A DNA stretch of 64,000 bases from Paragordius varius (taxonomy: Eukaryota; Nematomorpha). Shown here one piece after another: positions 1 to 14,018 of the stretch. The stretch spans positions 4,216,001 through 4,280,000 of the forward strand of contig OZ176053.1 in assembly GCA_964247055.1 (NCBI GenBank). Reading direction: 5' to 3'. How positions within the stretch are numbered: the stretch's first letter is position 1; each line of letters begins with the position of its first letter. The notes under the pieces are model-generated. The model worked only from the letters and a program-made list of their open reading frames with translations. It searched no databases and was not told the DNA's origin. A program made the translations under genes and the position numbers.

Positions 1-3000
1 TGGAGAGATTTTTCGCATGTTCTAAACGGTTATTTGAACAAAGTCAAATTAACTTAAATTATGGTTGATGATATACAAAACCATTAATTTAGTTTTTTTA
101 TCCCTAATTTATTTTGATAATAATTCAATTTGTAAAAAATACCGGACCTGACAAACAAATATAAAGACATATATTGGTAGTGTGCGGAAAAATATTAAAA
201 AACAACTCTTAGGCCAAAAATAATTAAAAGTCTCATAAATTTTAACATATATAGATATAATTTAATAATAAAAAACGCGCATCTAAATCAAATTACGTGG
301 AAAATAATTTATTCTATAAAATTTAAAAATAGCATTTACAAAAATATTTCTAATTAGGCTATTTACAATTCATAAAAATCAATCGTTTCTAAGCATAGTT
401 ATACATAGAACAAATACATTTTTCAAAAAAAGAATAAAATTATTTTAGAGGTTTGCCCCTACAATTAAATCCAATATACTGAAAATTACTTTCTAAATTT
501 CCCTTCTATACCAAAAATACCCATTCCATTGACCACATCTCTAGTTAAGCGGAATGGAACGGTTTCAGGGGTCGGCAATAACTTACCTTGTTCAAACGCC
601 ACACCTAGATCGATATGAATGATTTTTCCCGTATTTTTTTGGATCAAAATGTTTTGCACATGTCTATCGCCCAAACCAAGGATATATCCAGCTGTAAGAT
701 ATAAATAGGTATTCATCAAAAATATTTGTTTTTTTCCTCTAATTTTAAGGAACGAAATTAACATTACAGACAAAAATAACCAAGCATTTACTAATTCACA
801 AATCAAATTTATTGGAATTGTCAAAGAGAAAAAAAAATCCTCTCCCTTTGAAGGGCATGTTGGCATAAAATGCATGTTCAGGAGTAGAAAAACATTGTAT
901 AAAAACTATATATTTAATTCGGTAAATATTGCAATTAATTGCAAAAAAATTAACAAAGAAATCAAACGATTGACTGGTAAATTTCGGAATTGTAAATTGC
1001 AAAATAGTAACCATAATTTTGCAATTAATTATAAATCATAATCGTTATTTATTCTACAAAATATAATTAATATCTACCAAGATACAAAACATAAATCGCA
1101 CAATATTGGGTAAGAATTAATTTTTTACTCAATAGTTATAAAATAATTTCAACGTAGGATCTAAATTCTTAAAAAAGCAGTGTTATTAAATAAATACCCA
1201 TTGATGTCATAGCCACGCTTGCTGTGTATGCACTTCTTTTCATAACCCATTCTTGAGGATTAACAAAGTTTTCAAAGAAAAAACTATGCATAACAGGTTT
1301 AAAATGACGGCAAATATCCTGGTAGGCACTTAATTTGTCGGACGTTGTCTATTATTGATAATAGAAATTTTTGAAATAATTGAACCATAAAAACTGGGTT
1401 TTTAAGTTATTTCATCTTCTTCCCTTATTACAATAAATACTGTCATATTATTGGCTATAAAGATCTTTCAATTGAATTTTCATTTACCAAAAAACGATAA
1501 TTATAATTAAAAATTGGGTTATTCACTGTAAAAACAAATAACTTATTTAAAAAACGGAATGCATTTAAACTATCCTCTTTGAAAAAAATGATTTTAAGGG
1601 GGCAAGGGGTTGTTATTATATAAATATTAAATTATAAATACAATTACAACTTATAAGCTGATCTTTTGTCTCATCTAATATTTTTTAGTTTTATTCATTT
1701 TTAATATTTTAAAATTAATTTAATTTGAAAGAAATTCTACATTTAAGTTAAATTACGCTAAAACGTACATAATCAAATTTTTAAAATGTAGCCTACATGT
1801 CCAAAATACGTTACACACGTAGGCAATACTGTATACCTAATGAGATATTACATAACTAGGTATATAAAACAAATCAAAGCAATATCATATAATTTAAACA
1901 ATAGAGTCGGATAGGAAGCTAAGCAATGGACAGAAGAAGAAAGTCCACCAAAATTAGGGCATTTTAACTTTTTAATTTATATTTCATACATAACGAAAAA
2001 TAAAGTTTTACATACCATTAACATTTTCCGACATTGCAATGCACTGTAATCATTAAAGGTATATCGGTATCGATAATGTGCACCAATAGTTTCATCTTTG
2101 GGCGTTCCAACCAAATAAACACCAAACGGTATAGTGTTTTGACACCATTCTAAAATTCCACTACGTTGGGACAAAGGCAACACTGTATACGTTTCAAGCT
2201 CCATAACATTTATAGACTTGTTGCCATGTTTTGTATTCATATTGTTATTTTTATTGGTATTATCAGCACTTTGATTGGGGTCGTTGGCTTCTTCTAAAGT
2301 TTTTCTTTGAGGCAAGTTTTGACAAAACGAGTCTATATGTGAAAATTCACTCTTCTTTTGTTTAGCAATAAAATGATTTATAAGACCGAAAAATTGTTGC
2401 ATAACTGCATCTTGGCGTAAATCATCCTGATTTTTTACCAACATTTTACGAACTATACCATCAACCGTGGTAAATTCCATAATTTTGGGCATATTGACAC
2501 CTCCGGCAAATTTATATGTCATATTAAATGACACTATATTATTTGATAAGGTATCATCATTGTTAATGTAAGATTTAAATGGGATATTAATAGATTCAAA
2601 TAATGCTTTCCATCCATTTATCCTATATATTAATAAAGTTCTCGTTATGGGATATGCCTTTTGGTCCTGCATCATAACGTTTTTCTTATCGAAATTAGGG
2701 AGTTTGTGATCGCCTAATTCGATTAAAGATATGGCTAATTTTTGGGTAGCATCAAAAATTTTTTGTAGATCGGAGTTATTCTTTAATATCCCTAGACAAA
2801 GCTCATACATGGCGATTGATTTAGCATCCAAATAAGGTAATAAATAATCATTCTCATCCAAATTTTCATCGAATGCATCATAATATTTTTGAAAAATCCA
2901 ATATTTATCTGTTACATTCGTCGCTGTGGAAAGATGTTCATCGATATGTGAATTAATTATTGCAAGCACACTGTATATAACATTTCGAGGATATGAGCTA

Positions 3001-6000
3001 ATAAGCGAAGTTATTATCTCTCTTATGATAGAATTGAAGGGTGTCGGCTCAGGAGATAATCGGGCAATCAATTGGGAAGATAAAGGGAGCCATTTATTAC
3101 ATGGAATAGTGTTGATCTCCTCCCTAAACGTTTCCATGAGTTGTGTATCAGTCTCATTTTGAAACCAGAGTGATATAATGGAAAAAATTGAATCATTATA
3201 AGCATTAGAGAGTTGTAAGGTGCGTAAAAGTGATCGCATTGTTTGATGCATATACTGTTGCATTTGTTCGTTTGTTTGATCTATATCACGACGATCCAAG
3301 AGACTTTGCTTATCTATGGTCATTTGGTAACGGCTATGTTTTTTACCCAATGTTTTACTTTCCAATTTGGCATCCTCGTAAAAATTCATAAGCATAGATT
3401 TTTGTTCAAACACCTCCGATTTTGTATAATTAGCAAGTATGAGACATTGATTTTTACAAAATTTCGCAACCGAATCATGAATACGAGCAGATTTAGAATC
3501 AAAATCCAATGCTTTAAGGTAGTATTGGTTAAAAATGTTGATTGGGTATTCATGATTGCCTTGATGTAACCAATCTCCACAAAGTGTCAATGAATATGCT
3601 AATAATTTTGGTTCCCAAGCTATGCGAATATCATTGACACCCTTTTGGATAGCGGATTGCAAATCCTGTATAACAGACTGTATGGACGATATGGCGAATC
3701 CTTTATCATTCAACATCCAATTGTAGAGGGAAAATTTCAAGCCAAACATAATTTTACACTTGAAAATATGATTATCGGGTATGAGATTGGTACTAATCTC
3801 TAAAAGGTTTTTCAGCGATTGTATAAGGAAACCGGCCAAAGGATATTCTCTCAACTTTAAACTTAAATTAAAATCCTGATTGATTTTATAATGAATGTAT
3901 TCAAAATTGCTAAAATTAGGCTTTAATTTATAACTATTAAGGAGACAATTAATGAATGTATCACTCTGTGCTTCTATTGTTGGGATATATGTGTCCATAT
4001 ATGTCTTGGTAGATGAACCTGTAATGAGAGTATTTGTGTCAAATTTGAATAATTCATCAGACGCACAAAACATTGGTTGTGGTCGAGAAAGTGCAAATTT
4101 TAAATGATCATCAATTTTGTTATCAAATCCGTCATGAGATAACAAAAGTTTTCCCAAATGAAATGCTTTAGATTTGGGATAGCGTTTGACGCAATCATTT
4201 GCTTGACATACACAATGATCTGGTACATCCCATTTTGATAATTCTTCCAAACATACTAACTCCATGTTTGCATCATTCTCTGCCTGCGCATTCATCAATT
4301 CACCATAAAGGGTTTGATATATACGATAATGACCCGTTTTCTTAAAGATATCGAGAACTTTAATGGCATTACATGATTCTTTATTATCGTTTGTAGATTG
4401 GTAGATGTTTTGTTCAAGGGCCAAAAAACATTTGTGGGTCAACTTATCATTTTGATACAATATGATTTTTTCATTAGTTGAGTCGGGAAATAAGTTTGTG
4501 AATGCATTTAATGGTTCATAATCCATAATTTCCACGTATGTATTTGCTAGATTTTTAAGCATATTTCTATATTCATTTATAATGGGTGTTTGGTTTGCTA
4601 ACTCATACAAATGAAAAAATAACTCGCATCCATATATGTAATTGTATGGATTGCTAGAGACGCCGTCATTTTTTGTTAGCATTAATAGAGACTCTAATAT
4701 TTTCCAAACAATTATTTGAAAATCTTTATTCCAAGCGGCATAAACGGAATTTGACGGTAAAATGGATTTAGAAGAACATATATTTTCCTGGATCCAATCA
4801 CAAAATACAACATTAAATTGGGCCCAAAACATATTGAATTGATTTGCAAGGGTGATTTCATCATTGTTTGATTTATATATGGGATTCATTGTATAATTGT
4901 TACTGTTACACCAGTCGAGAAGTTTTGACAATGCGTTTAGGGTTTGTTTTGCTATTAATTTATTGCTATTTAAAACAATGTATAGTTGAGCAAAAAATTT
5001 GATCATATATAATTTCTCTAATACATTATTTTTCCCCTTTTCATTTGAATAATTTGATGAATGAAGCGTTACCTCTCCAAAGAATATGTTTAATATTTGA
5101 TTCATTAGATTATAGCTAATATCATTATTATTGTTATTAAAGGTATCGTTAACTTGATTAGAATCAGATACTACTGTTTGGACTAATGTTACTAATTTGT
5201 CTTTCCATAACTGAGGGTTATTATGCAACACATTATTTCCAAGACTCAATATTTTATACAATGATTTATCACTCGTTCCTAATATGGACTTGAATAATAA
5301 GTCATCATCTGTAATTTCAGTGGATAAAAAGGACCATACGACTAATGGGTCAACACTGAGAGAATATAAAGATGATATTATATTATCCATATTAGATGAT
5401 TTAATATCAAACATGAGGTAAGAGATGTCATTTGATATGGACAAACATGATTTTTGAACCCTTTGAATCCAGTATAAAATTTGAAACGTTACATTTTTAG
5501 CCTCGAGATTCCAATTATGGTAATTATTTTTCAAGTAATGTTTGACAAGACTTAAATTTCTAAAAAACTGGGAGGGTATACCGGAAGATTCTGTAGTATT
5601 ATTTAAAGTGCTATATGAATAAGTAGCTTGTAATTCCTCATGTAAAACAGTGAGCAAAAAAGAATTATTGGCTAAAACTGTTAAATCTTGGCACATAACT
5701 TCGGATTTAGCCATTGATTCATTTTCAACTAAAGAATATACCAATATTAACAACAAATTCTCTCACCCGGATCTATCCAATGCTTATATTAATTACAATA
5801 AAGTTAACTTTTAATTGCGAGAAAAATTGTTAATCAATCATTAATATTACACGGTGAAAAACAGTATACATTTGATAGCTAAAAGCCACAGTTTAATAAA
5901 TATCGGAATAATAAATGCGCCTTTAAATAGATTGGAAAAAAGATATTTAATGATCCATAATTGAAGATTCGCAGTATTTTTGGCACATTTGGTTAGATAA

Positions 6001-9000
6001 AAAAATTTTTTAATTAGGAAAAAGAGTTAGGTATTCATATTCCTATAGATAGACTCTGCATATTAAATTTATCATATAAACAAAATTTGACGTAATTAGT
6101 TTTATATATTTAGTCAAACGGATATTATTAAATCATTATGACTAATAAAACAAGATACTTAAATCATATATTTTCAAGTTAAATAAAAGCAAATTATTTT
6201 TTAATATGGCTGCACAAAAATATATAATCAATGAGCAAAAAAATGATAGGACAATTAATTACACAAAACAAAAGCATATTCTTATAAAAAATGTTTTATA
6301 AAATGAATCGTAATCACCTTCATCCATAATCTCTATGGTCCCAATAAAAAATTGAAAGTTATCGATTGTTTTGTCTTGTATGTCATTATATTTTTTTGAA
6401 ATAAATTTATTATAATCTGCATTAGTAGAGAGGTTTATAGATTTTTGATTGTCCAGGAATGATTTAATCCATTTAATATTGTGTCGAAAAAAATAAATAA
6501 ATTTTCGGGAAGCTTTTATGGTAGATTTACTAACGTTTTTCATAGTTAAGCAATTGAAACACATTGTAGATATATCATGCAAAATTATTCCATACATTTG
6601 ATGGTTATTATTCATATTCGTAGATTTTTGCGCATTCATAATAATTGTAACAAGTTGGATGCATGTCGTAAAGTATTCAACGATAAACATTGAAATTATT
6701 GATTGGTTCTGATTTTCTAGAAGATTCTTTTGTGAAAACGATACCATTACTAGTAGGAACAATATCGAGTATTTTCTATGCATGAAATATAATTTGAACG
6801 TATCATCACAAAGTGGAGACATAACACTCTTATATTTGATTATAAGGTTGAACACCGATTTAGCATGGCGCACCATTACGTTTTCAATGAATATTTTTGC
6901 AAAGTAAATAGTATCCGATTTAAAGCGATTGGATAATTTTTCCAAACTTACAAAACCAGTTTTAACAATTTCATGAACATTTTGGAAAAATTGTTTCGAA
7001 TCAAAACATATCAGGACGGTTAAATACTGAAGCGTTGATTGAAGAATTGTCATAATTTCCCACTCATTTAATGTGTTATTATATTTAAGATTATCAATTA
7101 CGATCTTTGAATCTTTGTTTTTCGGCGGTAATACACTATTTATAATATTTTTCGTAATGATTGCTAAATGCCCATATTCTGACAGTAGACCATTTGAATG
7201 AATATCACTATCCAGTGACTCAAGTATGAAATGGAAAGAGTTTGCTTTTATAAAATCATCTATATCTTTGTAATCAAATATTTGATATGGAAAATCAGTT
7301 ATGGAATTGTTCAACGAATAAACCCAATAGTTAACAGAAGGCAAAATAAAAAATTCTTGCAAATATATTTGACGAACGTATTCGTTTTCGGAGCGCAATG
7401 ATTTTTTAATGATTGTATCTAAACAGGCAGATTTGCTGATATTTATGTCGAGACGTAAAACACATGTAACGTGAATCAAATAATTAATGGCTAATATTTG
7501 GGCCTCATAATCTTGAACGCCAATTTCTCTAATCACAGCATAAAGTGTTTCAATAAACCCTAATCTCCGCCCTTCATAATATTCTCTATTTTCATCTGTA
7601 CTTTGTAATGATTCTCTTTCTACATTCATAACGATGGTGTGTATGGTGTATGAAACAAAAGTTGACGTGTAATTTATGACATGTTGATACATGTAGGGTA
7701 TGAATGAAACCATTAAATTCACATTTTCTTTATGCAATTCAGTAAATACTAATTTCCATACCCGTTCAAATGGTGTCAAATTTGAAAAATACGTCGTTTC
7801 TAACTCTTGATCAAAAAGGGAAATATTCTTTTGTTCACGGTAGTGTGGCCACGATGATATGTAATCACAGGTTTTTATATACTCTATATAACACTGAATT
7901 ATAAGAGATTTGACAGGAACATTAAATATCTGAGCTAGAGGTTTTATTGATTTTTGCCCTGATTCAAAACAATCAACAGCTGATGAATCTGTATCATAAT
8001 GGTTATTAGTTGAACTTTTTTGAGAATGGGTCCATTTGAAACTTGAATCATGTAAGGAAAATATACCTGCTTGCTGTTGTGTTAATTTATTATTGCAAAC
8101 AGTATCGTTGTTTTCTGTTTGAGACAAACTCATCAAAGAATCAAAATCTTGATTCCATAACTTTATTAAAGCCAATAATAGGTTATAACATAAATCCACG
8201 AAAACATAATCGGCAGTATGTTTTTGACATGTTTGAAGGTATTGAAATACGATGAGCAAAATATCCAATAGACTAATCATAACATCATTATTGTGTACAT
8301 GTGTCTTCATACATTTCCGATAAAGATCAAAAAATTGCATTCTCATGTCATTCAATTCGCTTAAAATACCACAATTCGAACAAAGTGACCATTTTTCAAA
8401 TGTTATCCACTGCGAAAGTGTAAATTTTATAAATGGTAAAAAGTGGAACAGTTGTTCAGAATTTTCCAAACACCTTTCAAAATTTATATTTATAACAGAT
8501 TGTTTGGATAAAATGTTGAAACAAATATCGAGGGTGTTCTCCATATTATACAGGCCTTGTAATTTAACGATACATTCAATGTATAGTAAAATTTCGTATA
8601 CAAAAACGCATATATTGTCAATGTATGTCATATTATTCTTTATAATTTGTTGTTCATCAAACCCATTTGATCCACCTTGAAATGTTTGCGTTGTTTTGAC
8701 ATTAAAGCGGTTATGAAAGTTAAATATACAATTTTGATTCGGAGAAAAATATGATTCCGATAAGGTTTGATACAAAGCGAAGGGCATAATTTGAGAAAAG
8801 CCTTGTAAAAGCAAACATATCCAAGTTTTGTTGTCTTCACTGTCGATAATGCGAGAGTTGTGGATCTTAAACAGATTGTATGGTGCCAAAATTAATTTAA
8901 ATAAATCTTGTGTGGCTATAAATGCATGATCTGGAATCTCTGAGAGAGCAGTTTCTGTAATTTTGATGAATAATAACTCAATGTATTTATTTATGGCATT

Positions 9001-11653
9001 TACTAATGCCATTTGGTATGCATTGTTTTGCGAAATCAATTCTATAATTTGGGTCATTTTGTCAAGGTCTTGAATGGAAAACATGATCTAATATAATATA
9101 TGTAAATTTAACATTTAGATATTTTAAGAGATGAGTCAATGATAACGGCATATAATCGAATTGGAATAATTATATAGTATATCAGGACTTTGAAAAATAT
9201 AATTTAAAATTTTTAGTTAACAAAAAATTCTGTATAAAATTATTTTATATTTAAAAAAATTTAGGGCTATTCCCTATGTCTTATACTAGTTTATCTAGCA
9301 TATAATAACTCATATTCTTTACTTTTGATTGGAGGTAAATTAATTTTAGACAACACCAAACATAATCATACGTCACGTTAACTGGTTCTTGCGCACTTAA
9401 CCATTTGGGCATTTCTGCAAAAATAACGATAGTAAGGGAATTATCTATTGGTGTATAATATTTAGGTGTAGTAATTTCTTCATTAGTGTTTATGAACACA
9501 TCAATCAGATTATCAATAATGTCGATTATCGTGACATCAGAATAAATTTGTTTTGGCCATATCCGAATCCCATTATTTTCTGGAGTTTCCTTTGGTGATG
9601 GAGTTTCAATGCGATGATAAGAACCACTGTCGTAAAGAAGTTCTTCGGCAAAGTGATTGTGGGACAAGCTATGCGCAATACGAGACTGATTTTGTGCATT
9701 TAGTAATTTTGCCCAAGTTTCCAAAACACGCACTAAAATCCAATATTTTTTCCGAATATTAATATTTTTATGTACAAGATGATTACAATCAAAACTGGTC
9801 ATTATTTCTGAATTTATATTCAGCTTTTTAGATTCAACATGTCGCCAAATGGGTGAGAATGATAAACTATTATTGACCAGACAACTAAATAATATAAAAT
9901 AATTTTTGCATGAATAGAATGATGCTTTGGGCTTGAGTAATATATCCCATAAAGTGTTAATTGCGACAATATGTGTGGATAGGGAATTGTTTAAAATATA
10001 TCTAGCAACCAAGTAAAATAATCCAAACACCGAATTTAAAATGCATACTTTCATTTTGTGAAAATTTGGATTACCACACAATTTGGAAATATTGGTAAGG
10101 TCAAATATATTTGAATTATTGTAATTAATGTTAGTGGAATTCACCAACAAAAACAAATGTGACATGGCCTCTATTATTAAAATTGTTGTTTGCTCAAAAA
10201 AGGATGAATAGTTTATTGGATCCATCATAAAACTTAGTTGTTGCAAAAGCATTTTACTTAAATTATCATAAAGATTATGAATCAAATTTTGATGAGATCT
10301 CCAATTATTAATATTATCAGATACACCATGGATAATAATCAATGAGTAAACACAAACTCCAAGAGAATTAGGTTGCGTTATATTACCCAAAGATATAAGA
10401 AAATGTGGTAAAGAAGGTGCTATTTTGTGATCTAAGCGTGAAACTATTTTATGATAATTTGTAACAGTTGTAGTTAAGGGATATAATAATTTTTGCAAAT
10501 CTTTGATTTGTGAATCCTTAAATGATATAAGAGACAAGTTATGTGTTTTAAGGATAAAATCAATGGTGTTTTCATAGAGTTTATCATGGATAGAGAGTTG
10601 ATCTGGCTTCAAATATATAGATATATCGTTAAGCTCCAATAGATTTTCATATATTTTCGAGGGTAACACGAATAATTCAAGACATGTTATTAAACGGGAA
10701 TTAGATTGAGACAGCAAATCTGACTCTTGAATCAAATGGTGAATGAAAGCGCAAAATTCGCTAAATATAGTTTGCATTTTGGGTAAATAATTAATATACG
10801 AAAAGATTATTGATGATATGGAGTGCAAGAGTGTATCATAAAATTGGTCCCTACTTGTTATGTAATCAGAATATGTAAGGCAAAATATATAAGATGATTC
10901 TAGCACGTGCAAATTATTGGCCATTATAGCAAAAGGCAGAATAGTAGGATCAGTACATAATGATAAGTAAAAATTATCATGATGAGAATAACAAGAAACT
11001 GTGGTCAAAGAGATCATTAATATTTGGTTTAAAAATTTTATGGATAATTTATGAAACTTCGGTTTGGATATAACCATAGATGATTGAATAAAATCAATAA
11101 ATTTTAAACCATAAATATTATGTTTAGAAATCAATTCCAAAAATTCTGGGTAATAGGTTTTAGCAATATTATATGAAAAATGTTTTGAGATAATGTCCAT
11201 ATATTGAAATCCAATAATCACCATATTACACATTGAATCGTAAGCAACAGTTGAAACATGTTTCACAATATCTCCCCAATTCACAAATCCAGAAAAGCGA
11301 GATAAAGTGGTGTTTAACAATATTTGCCTAAATATAAGTGCTTAAAACTTGAAAATCGACATGACATCTATTAATTTATGTGTAGCATTATAATAGTCAT
11401 CCATAATTTCTATACTTAGTTTGTTGCCATAAATACTGAGATCATACATTTCATGATATAAAATCTTTTTATAAAGGTGGAATACGGATTTCCATGAAGG
11501 CTTACGACCCGAATCTAATGTTAATTATAAAATACTTGAATTATTATTTAACAAAATTATATTTTCATAATCCATTAAATTTCCTTTAAATTCATTAATC
11601 ACCTTTTTTCTAATAAAGTTTTTTGATATGTCACTTTTAAAAAGCGGCAGCAT
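1..11653 (-). CDS. ATM: ATM serine/threonine protein kinase (PIKK family), C-terminal end beyond the window
   Basis: DNA double-strand-break kinase of the nucleus. Eight exons on the minus strand: 11536-11653, 11349-11514, 9287-11327, 6318-9087, 2016-5728, 1198-1348, 490-691 and 1-21 (continuing leftwards); all phases agree, giving about 3,060 residues here against 3,056 for the whole human protein. The first two exons encode a TAN-like N-terminus followed by a segment aligning with the human Trp-Asp-Ala-Val-Phe stretch (here [12 protein letters not shown]). HEAT-type helical repeats and the FAT region follow. Kinase motifs seen: glycine-rich [10 protein letters not shown] near residue 2772, [15 protein letters not shown], catalytic GDRHVQN at about 2994-3000 and [11 protein letters not shown] near 3012. 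Exon 8 starts TCEKSL, as in ATM after the kinase domain, so only the final FATC part is missing. An Asn-rich insert of about 50 residues interrupts the kinase N-lobe. Introns 1 and 2 are 21 nt each. The start is the first ATG after an in-frame TGA. ATR and mTOR fit the kinase motifs less well. Confidence 0.95.
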
Positions 11654-13094
11654 TTTAAAAAAATCGTCTGCTCACACCGAATATATGATAGAGATCCCGC
11701 TGTTATATACACAATGCACAAAATCTGGGAGGGTACGCTAATATCCAGTATAATAGAAAATTATATCAGGGTTATCGCTTTGACAAATAAATTTTTTATG
11801 GTAAAAGCTAAATTTTTCGTTACAAAAATATTATAAAAATACATCATGTAGAGTTGTAAAAATTACAATCATTCGTGAATTTCAAAATTAAGCTCCGAAA
11901 GCCTGAAATTTTTAAACCCTCTATAACACAGTGAACACAAAAATATTAAAAAAATATACTCTTTCTAATAATTAAAATTATAATGGTACTTTAAGGGGGG
12001 CGGGGGGACTTTAAGATTTATTTAAAATTAATACCACTTGTGTGATAACTGCTCAATATCAAAAAATAGAGAAATTAGCATGCATTCTAAAAAAATTTTT
12101 TGAGGAATGAGAAAGGCTTTATTCCAAAAATACTTAAATGAAAACATATCTAAAAGCAAAATATTTTTGAAAAATTTTATAGAAGTGAGTTCCGAAAATC
12201 TCAAAATTTTTAACCTGTCTATAATGAAAAATTATTAAAACAAAACCCAATAATGCCGATATTGTGCAAAAAAATTTTAGTATATGTGCCAAATTTTGAC
12301 ATCAAAATTAGTTTCCCTTAAAAAATGGATATATATAGGATTTGGAAGCATGGTGAAAACACTATCACACTTTCAGAAAAACATTTTTCAAATTGGTGGT
12401 TACTTCTGTTGCTTCAGAATTTTGATTTAAACATTTTTTAGTCTTCATAATAGGTTTTTTTCGAAAAATGTTAACATGAATATGATGATGAACTTTAATC
12501 AAAACACTGAGGTGATAGAAACGCTTAGCCCCATCGTATTAAACAGTATCCACAAAATAATATTTTTATGAAAAATTTATGTTCTGTGATAGGAAAATGT
12601 ATCAGGATTATCATGGTGGTTTTGTTTGTCCCCTTACAAGTGTATACACTTTTGTGGTAAAGTTTCCATAGAAAGTGGCAAAAATGCGCACATTTTTTAA
12701 TAGAATTTTTTGGTGAGAGCTAGATACATCAATCCAATCAACTAAATATATCATAAACTATATGTAAAATACAAAAATTATTTTTCAAAAATTTTCAATT
12801 ATTAGGGCTTGAAAGTCACAAGTCTTTGGCTCGTCTATTATGGGATTGTTCTCTTATAATATACGCAAAAATGCCGATATTGCGCGAAATATTTATGCCA
12901 GATCTAGACATCAAAAAAGGTTTTTTCCAAAAAACATATATTTTTGTCATTTTCTGATATGGAGCTCTTACCGTAATAGTCTAAATACTTTTATAAATCT
13001 ATCGTAAAGGCCAAATTAAAAGCATCTTGAAAATCGTACATTTTCATATCAGAATATATATATATATTTAATCGGGATGATTTTCATAAGTCTA

Positions 13095-13095
13095 G

Positions 13096-13129
<34 letters not shown>
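13095..13129. repeat. (AT)n microsatellite
   Basis: An uninterrupted run of AT dinucleotides of about 35 bp, beside the right end of a foldback-element arm. The same dinucleotide tract is found close to the ends of other foldback copies (46.8 and 50.3 kb). Confidence 0.9.
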
Positions 13130-13132
<3 letters not shown>

Positions 13133-13479
13133 CGGATATTCTCTTAAAAACGGTTTTTGTATATAGTGAAATTTGCAAAATAAATTATTTCATATATTTT
13201 ATACTTTTTTCATAAAACCGGTTTATATTTGTTTTTTAATACAATTTGGATATTTTATAAATGGTTATTTAGGAACAGTCGTAGTTACGTTCATCATTGC
13301 ATTCTAAGCTATCAGATTTTGTTGAGGTATTCATATTTTTATAAAATTAAGTTTTATCAAAAACATACGAAGGGTATTTTTTTGTAAATTTGTACACACC
13401 GGTATGACATTTGCTTCCATAAAAAAGTATGCATTGATTTAATAAAGTTTTTGGTAAACAGATTCATTTTTTACTTCCG

Positions 13480-13485
13480 TTTATT
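13480..13485 (-). terminator. Poly(A) signal AATAAA of the PLA2-like gene
   Basis: TTTATT on the plus strand reads AATAAA on the minus strand, about 33 bp beyond the stop codon of the PLA2-like reading frame. A signal at normal distance supports the frame being the 3' end of a real gene. The motif is common in AT-rich DNA, so this is weak evidence alone. Confidence 0.45.
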
Positions 13486-13517
13486 AATCTTTCTCACTAT
13501 TTAAATATTCGAATAGG

Positions 13518-14018
13518 TCATGATGATAGTTGGCAAACTTTTTGTGTAAACAAAATGCCTTGTTTATTTTGATTTCTAAGAAAATTGGTTAAACACGTTG
13601 CAGCTAATTTGTTGCATTGACAACGTTCTGATGCACATTTGTGATTTTCAGCCGTATCTATAAAATAAATATAAAACATGAGAGGTTTACTGCACAAAAC
13701 ACTATACAAGGGTTCCATAGGATTGATTGTCATGTCAGCACAACTCCATCCTTCAATTTTAATAATGTTATTGTCCAAAAGATAATGGCAATGTGGTTGT
13801 TCTTGATAAAATTTTCGTAAACATCTTTGCCGCATAAGACAACACTTATCAGCTTCATCTACAATCATATTGGAGGGCCAACTCGTTTTTGTAAAGCAAT
13901 GACACCCATAGTTACCAAATAATTTAAACAATTTATTTTCATTTAGTCTCACCCCAGTTTCGGGGTCGTATTCCAAAATTTTGAGAGTTAGGCAATCAAA
14001 CATTTTTCTATCATACAT
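13518..14018 (-). CDS. Secretory phospholipase A2-fold protein with lost catalytic residues (pseudoenzyme)
   Basis: An open frame of 166 codons with the cysteine pattern of group I/II-type phospholipase A2: a Cys near residue 9, the calcium-loop region FGNYGCHCFTKT (residues 34-45), the active-site helix DKCCLMRQRC (57-66) and the second helix CQCNKLAATC near 133-142. In active family members the helix reads CCxxHDxC and the loop YGCYCGxGG. Here the catalytic His-Asp pair is Arg-Gln, the loop glycines are gone and the later CxCDR Asp is Asn. The disulfide scaffold therefore stays while calcium binding and hydrolysis should be lost; such proteins usually act as ligands or binders. No signal peptide is encoded here, so an upstream exon is likely missing from this model; alternative starts are Met1 and Met6. 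A poly(A) signal lies 33 bp beyond the stop. Family assignment is fairly sure; the role is unknown. Confidence 0.65.
   Translation of the reverse strand: MYDRKMFDCLTLKILEYDPETGVRLNENKLFKLFGNYGCHCFTKTSWPSNMIVDEADKCCLMRQRCLRKFYQEQPHCHYLLDNNIIKIEGWSCADMTINPMEPLYSVLCSKPLMFYIYFIDTAENHKCASERCQCNKLAATCLTNFLRNQNKQGILFTQKVCQLSS

Larger units (their letters stand above)
11654..13517. repeat. Gene-free stretch between ATM and the PLA2-like gene, filled with foldback-element arms
   Basis: No coding exon was seen. At 11,709 there is a terminal motif (ACACAATGCACAAAATCTGG, then GGAGGGTA) that matches the ends of the elements at 17.86 and 51.5 kb. The left arm runs rightwards to about 12,450. Its right arm stops near 12,560 without its own terminus, where a second left arm begins (GATAGGAAAATGTATCAGG near 12,578). 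A right-arm segment at about 12,955-13,080 closes that second copy. This looks like one foldback element interrupted by, or tandem with, another. An (AT)n tract lies at 13,095-13,129. The last 400 bp before the PLA2-like gene show nothing recognisable. Confidence 0.6.

Noticed and set aside
2926-8680. Plus-strand open frames inside ATM exons (for example 2,926-3,162, 3,243-3,569, 8,345-8,680)
   Set aside because: They are antisense shadows of clearly conserved ATM exons and have no family resemblance.
11328-11348. In-frame stop (TAA) interrupting ATM, suggesting a pseudogene or stop-codon readthrough
   Set aside because: The stop lies inside a 21-nt segment with GT and AG borders; a second 21-nt GT-AG segment lies 166 bp away and 13 more introns of 21-27 nt occur in other genes. 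A tiny intron explains all of them.
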